NCBI GenBank assembly: GCA_035771175.1
Contig: CM069612.1
Location: 30,607,196-30,671,195 of the forward strand
Reading direction: 5' to 3'
DNA length: 64,000 nucleotides
DNA from: Paratinospora sagittata
Lineage: Eukaryota; Streptophyta; Magnoliopsida; Ranunculales; Menispermaceae
A model generated the notes under the pieces. That model saw only the letters and a list, made by a program, of their open reading frames with translations, ran no database searches and was not told where the DNA came from. Position numbers and translations under genes: made by a program. Positions 59,201-64,000 of this stretch are shown one piece after another. The number at the start of each line of letters is the position of its first letter. Positions within the stretch are counted from its first letter, which is position 1.

Positions 59201-60392
59201 AAATAACCTGGTATAAAAATCTTGAATTAGATGCTTCAACTGAGCTGAATCTGAAACCCAATTTCCATCTGCACCTTTTAACCTCCCAATGACATTCGTA
59301 CTCCGACGAATGACTGTAGTAGCGTGATAGAACTTGGTATTGCGGTCACCCGAAAGGATCCAGTCGGCTCTAGATTTCTGAAACCACGAAAGTTCTTCTT
59401 GATACAGAACAAGGTCCAGCTCCTTCTTAAGCTTAGACTCCAAAAGATGAATACGGTGTGTAGGGTGTTTAGATAAGACGCGTTGAATGCCTGCAAGTCT
59501 CGCCCAGAGCCTCTTCTTCCTCCTAGAAATACTCCCAAACTCGGTTCTATGAAGTAAGAACCGAGGCTATATGCCGATTATTTGTATCCAAAGATCGGTC
59601 ACGACTCCAATTCTCCTTAATGACATTGTAAAATCCCGGATGAGTCAGCCAAGCTGCCTGAAATTTAAACTGCGTTGGCCTCACAGTGGCACTTGAACCC
59701 TTTAAACGAACCAAGATAGGAACATGGTCGGAGTGATGTTTAGGAAGGTGAATCACTCTAGCGTCCTCAAACATATGCCTCCAAGCTAAATTACATAAAA
59801 CTCTATCCAGGCGAGCTCCCTTAAACTGATCCCCTATACCCCTACTCCAAGTATAGGCTTGTCCGGAAAATCCCATGTCCAACAAATCATGATCAAAAAT
59901 CCAATCCCCAAAACCAGAGCTGCCATGATGAGCCACAGCATTCCCACTACTAACTTCTGCGGAACATACCACCGCATTAAAGTCACCCGCAATAATCCAA
60001 GGCTCACTCATATCAAAAACATTCTTATTAAGATCCCTCCATAACAGCTTCTTCAGGCTGGCTGTAGGACTACCATAAACAACAGATAACAACCACTGAT
60101 GCATACTACTATCTCGAACCCTCATATGGATAAACTGGGGATGAGTAGCAATAATATTTATTTGACAAGAACTATGCCAGAACACCCAAATACCACCACT
60201 GAAACCCAATGATTCTACCCGGACCCATTCATCAAATCCCAGCTTTTTACAGAGAAAATCTGCCTGAGATCCACTCACTTTGGGCTCTAACAACCCCAAT
60301 ATGCCTGGTTTATGCATCTTAAGCAGGTCTTTTAGGGAACGGTGGAACTCCTTCGAAGCCGCCCCTTGACAATTCCAGATCATAAAATCCAT
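56270..60392 (-). pseudogene. LINE ORF2: endonuclease, reverse transcriptase, zf-RVT, RNase H; broken near 59545
   Basis: The endonuclease part begins MDFMIWNCQGA and has LLEPK, AGDFNAV, LDRVL and SDHVP. The RT part has KAPGPDGIHAGFYQ, RPISLCNVGYKLITK, NQSSFVPGRQI, KIDLEKAYDRL, GVRQGDAISPYLF and FADD as the catalytic box. Then zf-RVT (CNAERMKRG, CIEDVDHIFRNC) and an RNase H domain (LNTDGCLKNASSRAGGGG, TATEAELWA, FETDS). About 59545 the endonuclease frame ends in TAG, and the RT frame resumes one base out of register (HRTEFGSISRRKKRLW). That implies one nonsense change plus one small indel; otherwise the ORF is intact. Confidence 0.92.
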
Positions 60393-60454
60393 AAAAACAA
60401 GATAAAATAGGCTACCCACCCCTACCTAAGACCAAAAAATTGACAAGCACGGCT

Positions 60455-61812
60455 TTAAGAGGAGAACCCTCCATCAACAATATCCATCCTCCCAAGCGAT
60501 TCATCCTTGTCACTAGGAGCTTCGTTATGCACCCCCACCAGATTAGCTTTTGTTCCACCAAGTTCCCGCCTACCAATAGCAGGAACATGCCCAGATTCCA
60601 CCACAATAGGAGGATCTTGATGATGTTCTGGTATCGAATTAATTGTAGGATGAATACCCTCCATGTTCTCAACCTGATGCTGGGGATGAGAGACCACCGA
60701 TCGAGAGATCAGCTGACCTCTATTGGACCCACGCACCACAATATGTTCCTCCGCAGCGGCAGCTTGCTTGGACTGAGAAGAGATAGAAGTGATGTCACGA
60801 GTCAGTACATTCTTCTTTATTCGAACCACATTGCTGGTCTCTACAGCCACTTGAGTGCTTGGGCCATTATCCACTTCCTTAGTATTTATTTGCATATTGG
60901 GCCTTCTCCCTTTACTCTTGACATAGTCATTAAGTGATATCCCTGAGCCCATGTGCACGCCAATATCCTTATCAAGATGCGGCCCATCTCGTTGATCACT
61001 ATCAATATTTTCCTCAGGATTATCCTCAACCGCTAATGCCGCATACCGAGAAATATGTTGCTGAAAACTAGCATTTTTAGCATTTTGTTTAGCACCAATC
61101 AGTGGCATATCCCGAGGATCACGTCCAGCTCTCCCACTCTTTCCATTTTCAGTTTTGGTCATACCTCTACGAGATCTTCTAGAAGCCAACATCCATGGCC
61201 CATAACTTTCGGTTATTTCCTGATTCACCGGAGGCTCAGTCGGCCTAGCTTGAACTCCGACCACATCTCTAACATCTCCGGCCAGAACTTCCGCCGGTCC
61301 ACTGTGATGAGGCGTCTCTTGGCCCTCATTCTTTGGACACGCATCTTTCCGATGCCCATAACATCCACAATCAAAGCAAATTAAATGGATCCCCTCGTAT
61401 TCAATCCGTCGAACCCGATGTCGCAAAGTGAATTTAGATAGAAGTGGCTTGGTTATATCTACCTCCACACATATACGCGCGAACTTCCCCCTAGAGACGG
61501 TGCTTGTTGCATCATCAATCTTCACCGGACGACCAATACGCGCCCCTACTTTCATGAGGAAGTCATAGTCATAGTATTCAATTGGGAGACAAGGGATTCG
61601 CACCCACACCAACAATCTATCCATGTTCTCCTGCCCCGGGTCAAAATTAGGATGCCATTGCCGCACTGTCAGATAATGATCAAAGATCATCCATGGGCCC
61701 TCAAATTTTGCATACTCATAATCCTCCTTGGAGGCAAACTTGACAAGAAAATAGTCTTGATCAATAGCAACTAATTCAATAGGAGCCTTCGGACGCCATA
61801 AGGCCTTAATGT
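60455..61812 (-). pseudogene. LINE ORF1 (nucleic-acid-binding), 5'-truncated
   Basis: An open frame from the element's 5' edge (KALWRPKAPIELV) through a DUF4283-type region (KFEGPWMIFDHYLTVRQW, WVRIPCLPIEYY, KIDDATSTVSRGKFARICVEVDI) to a CCHC zinc knuckle (CFDCGCYGHRKDAC), then a disordered C-terminus ending DIVDGGFSS. The N-terminal start is missing. Confidence 0.88.
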
Positions 61813-63280
61813 ATAAAAGATTTAGTAATGTATAAAAGGATAGAGTAATGTATAAAAGATTTAGTGTTTATATTTGCCTTCCAGGAAGAGAACTTTTGAA
61901 AGAATATCACATAAAGTAATCTTAAAGGTTTGTATTTATTTGCACAAGTTTTGGGCACTACCATATTAGCAAAGCTTGCATTTCAAATTCACCTATCATT
62001 CATTCAATATGGATGGGTCTGGTCTTGGTTGTAAAATCCTTAATAATAATAGCCGTTTTGGTCTTTTTTTTCTTTTTTTCTTTTTTTCAAAGGTAGAATT
62101 TCATTGAAAGAAATCTCCGTTCAACAACCTACTTACAGATAGAAGACACTTACTTAAACAATGTAAATGCAAGCACACCATTAACCAAGGTACCTAAGAC
62201 TAGCTACGAGCTCAAGAGCTCTGCAACATTTATGGTACCAAAACAATCAATGAGCTCACCGGCTTAACAACAACGGTATTAAACACTGACAACCACGAAC
62301 AAATCCAACAACAAGATTGCGATGCCCTCGCATAAAATAAAATAAAATAAAAAAACCTTTTTAGTTTACTTATAAAACTTACCTTTTATAATTAAGAATT
62401 TAAAATCTCTTATTGAAATTAGTATACAATACACTAACTCAACCTTTGCAGGATCTAAGAAATATAAATGTACACAACTTATGTGCACCAACTAATTTTA
62501 TGGATAAATTCCAAAGAGGGGAAAAAGTGACGTCCTAGTAGACGTATAGTTGCCACCACAACGTAGTACATGATGCATGCAAAGAACTTTTCTCCAAGCA
62601 AAAACTCATATTCTTATGGGATTATAAGTCCAAGCTCTAACCATTTCACCTTTGTTCCTTCATTGCTGCACTAAGAACTCTAACTAATCTTTTTGATAAT
62701 TGTAAAAAATGTAAAAGATATACATGTAATAAAAATGATTTAGGAAACAATCCTAGAACCAAAGATCTGGTTTCCCAAACACTAATACATTTTCATGTAG
62801 AACTTAGTCCAAACCATACTGCAAAAATACATTCTCATTCTAAAATGAGTTTTCATTCACTAACGATGAAAAAAGAAATACCTCATTCACTCTACTCGTG
62901 TCAACAAACCAATGTTTTTGAGATTTTAACAGGAACAAAACGAATTTTACAGCAGCTACATGACCGCATACTTGACTAACTATTAGATTGAACAAGTAAG
63001 GGACTGTAACATATGGGAAAGAGCTCTGTAAATGGTTTGATCCATATAACTAAGAGAGAAAACAGTACTAGCCAAGAAACAGGCACACATTATAATAGAC
63101 AATTTGGCAATCCATTAAAGTTGATGATGATCAACTGTTGATCCGTAGTAATTGTAAGAAAAATAAAGCAGTCTGAACTAAAAAAGGTATCAGAAGTAGA
63201 GGGATTCCAGGGAATTTACATGTATGACCCTTTTTTTGGCGGCCAAAGTCTTATTTACATAGAATCCACTGGATTAAAAC
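61813..63280. other. Intergenic DNA and 3' flank of ATG8
   Basis: Three copies of the short phrase TAATGTATAAAAG occur at 61807-61860. A LINE-like tail lies at about 62064-62335. The part next to 63280 is probably the ATG8 3' UTR. No gene. Confidence 0.45.
62064..62335 (-). mobile_element. Possible LINE 3'-end fragment
   Basis: On the minus strand the sequence ends CTTTCAATGAAATTCTACC, followed by a long A-rich run interrupted by G, as in plant L1 3' ends. No coding similarity was seen and the 5' boundary is uncertain. Confidence 0.4.
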
Positions 63281-63723
<443 letters not shown>

Positions 63724-63745
63724 TTATAATACATAGAAGAAAGTG

Positions 63746-63951
63746 ATAAAACTCCAACATGGCCGGTCCCAAGTCCGGGTAAAGGAGGAGGGTTGTATTA
63801 GATAGCTGATAGCCAACGTAAAACTTCGCCAAATCAACTTTGAACATATATCCTTATAAATAGAGGAAGCAAATTCATGTAGCCGACTCCATGTGCTAGT
63901 TGGTAAAAGGCTTAGTTGAGTTGAGTTGAGTTGAGTTGAGTTGAGTTGAGT
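63746..63951 (+). mobile_element. RTE-like LINE 3'-end insertion in the ATG8 intron, with 13 bp TSD
   Basis: A perfect 13 bp TSD ATAGAAGAAAGTG flanks it (63733-63745 and 63952-63964). The insert has GGCCGGTCCCAAGTCCGGG, ATGTAGCCGACTCCATGTGC and TTGGTAAAAGGCTTAG, and ends with a (TTGAG)n tail of about seven units. This matches the common plant RTE-clade 3' end. It is a severely 5'-truncated copy. Confidence 0.85.
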
Positions 63952-64000
63952 ATAGAAGAAAGTGCATATCATTATATATACTTCAAGCCCAAAAGAAATC

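Larger units (their letters stand above)
56225..61812 (-). mobile_element. L1-type LINE, nearly full length, truncated at the 5' end
   Basis: ORF1 (from about 61812) and ORF2 (60392-56270) on the minus strand, then a short 3' UTR ending in an A-rich tail (CAAAAAAATAAAATAAG) near 56225. No LTRs. ORF1 is open at the 5' boundary without a start codon, as expected of incomplete reverse transcription. I found no convincing TSD. Confidence 0.93.

Overview
This is nuclear DNA of a flowering plant, almost certainly a eudicot. The evidence is spliced plant genes with GT-AG introns (a SKU5-similar protein, plastid APS reductase, ATG8), a DYW-type PPR protein, plant LTR and non-LTR retrotransposons, MITEs and AT-rich intergenic DNA. 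The species cannot be named from the sequence. Conventional genes are sparse and repeats fill most of the rest.

Layout. 382-3686 (-): an eight-exon SKU5-similar gene (546 aa). About 4975-22170: a degenerate tandem array of roughly 0.9-1.1 kb units, each carrying a nuclear tRNA-Phe(GAA) gene or a relic of one (14 copies, 6 with the canonical sequence). The first unit is split by two solo LTRs with target-site duplications (TSDs). Four later units have been duplicated again as an apparently identical 3.8 kb block. 22588-25313 (-): a five-exon plastid APS reductase gene (474 aa). 25689-28163: a 428 bp tandem duplication and a foldback element. 29200-30837 (+): an intronless PPR-DYW gene. 31303-31869: a hAT-like MITE.

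32407-45717 holds a cluster of tiny genes for an unrecognised protein family (59-75 aa). Members have an FS-x-FF-x-CF start, a Ser/Lys-rich middle and a conserved C-terminus built on YFPIGS. There are four intact members and one frameshifted relic. A young, defective Copia element (36471-42162) sits between the TATA box and the start codon of one member. The Copia element itself carries a 280 bp piece of its own pol gene pasted in reverse into gag.

45718-50465 has a small Cys/Lys-rich ORF, a LINE fragment, a MITE and a SINE. 50466-52595 (+): a two-exon ANKRD13-like ankyrin protein. 55514-55753 (+): a small conserved plant protein with a 5' UTR intron. 56225-61812 (-): a nearly full L1-type LINE with an ORF1 truncated at its 5' end and an ORF2 broken near its middle. 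63281 to the window edge (-): the last two exons of ATG8, with an RTE-like insertion in the intron.

The host genes do not form a pathway together: cell-wall growth (SKS), sulfate assimilation (APR), organelle RNA editing (PPR-DYW), trafficking (ANKRD13-like) and autophagy (ATG8) are simply neighbours. The two multicopy loci, the tRNA-Phe array and the YFPIG small-protein cluster, deserve most attention. All gene models come from reading splice sites and protein similarity by eye. Nothing was searched or aligned by software.
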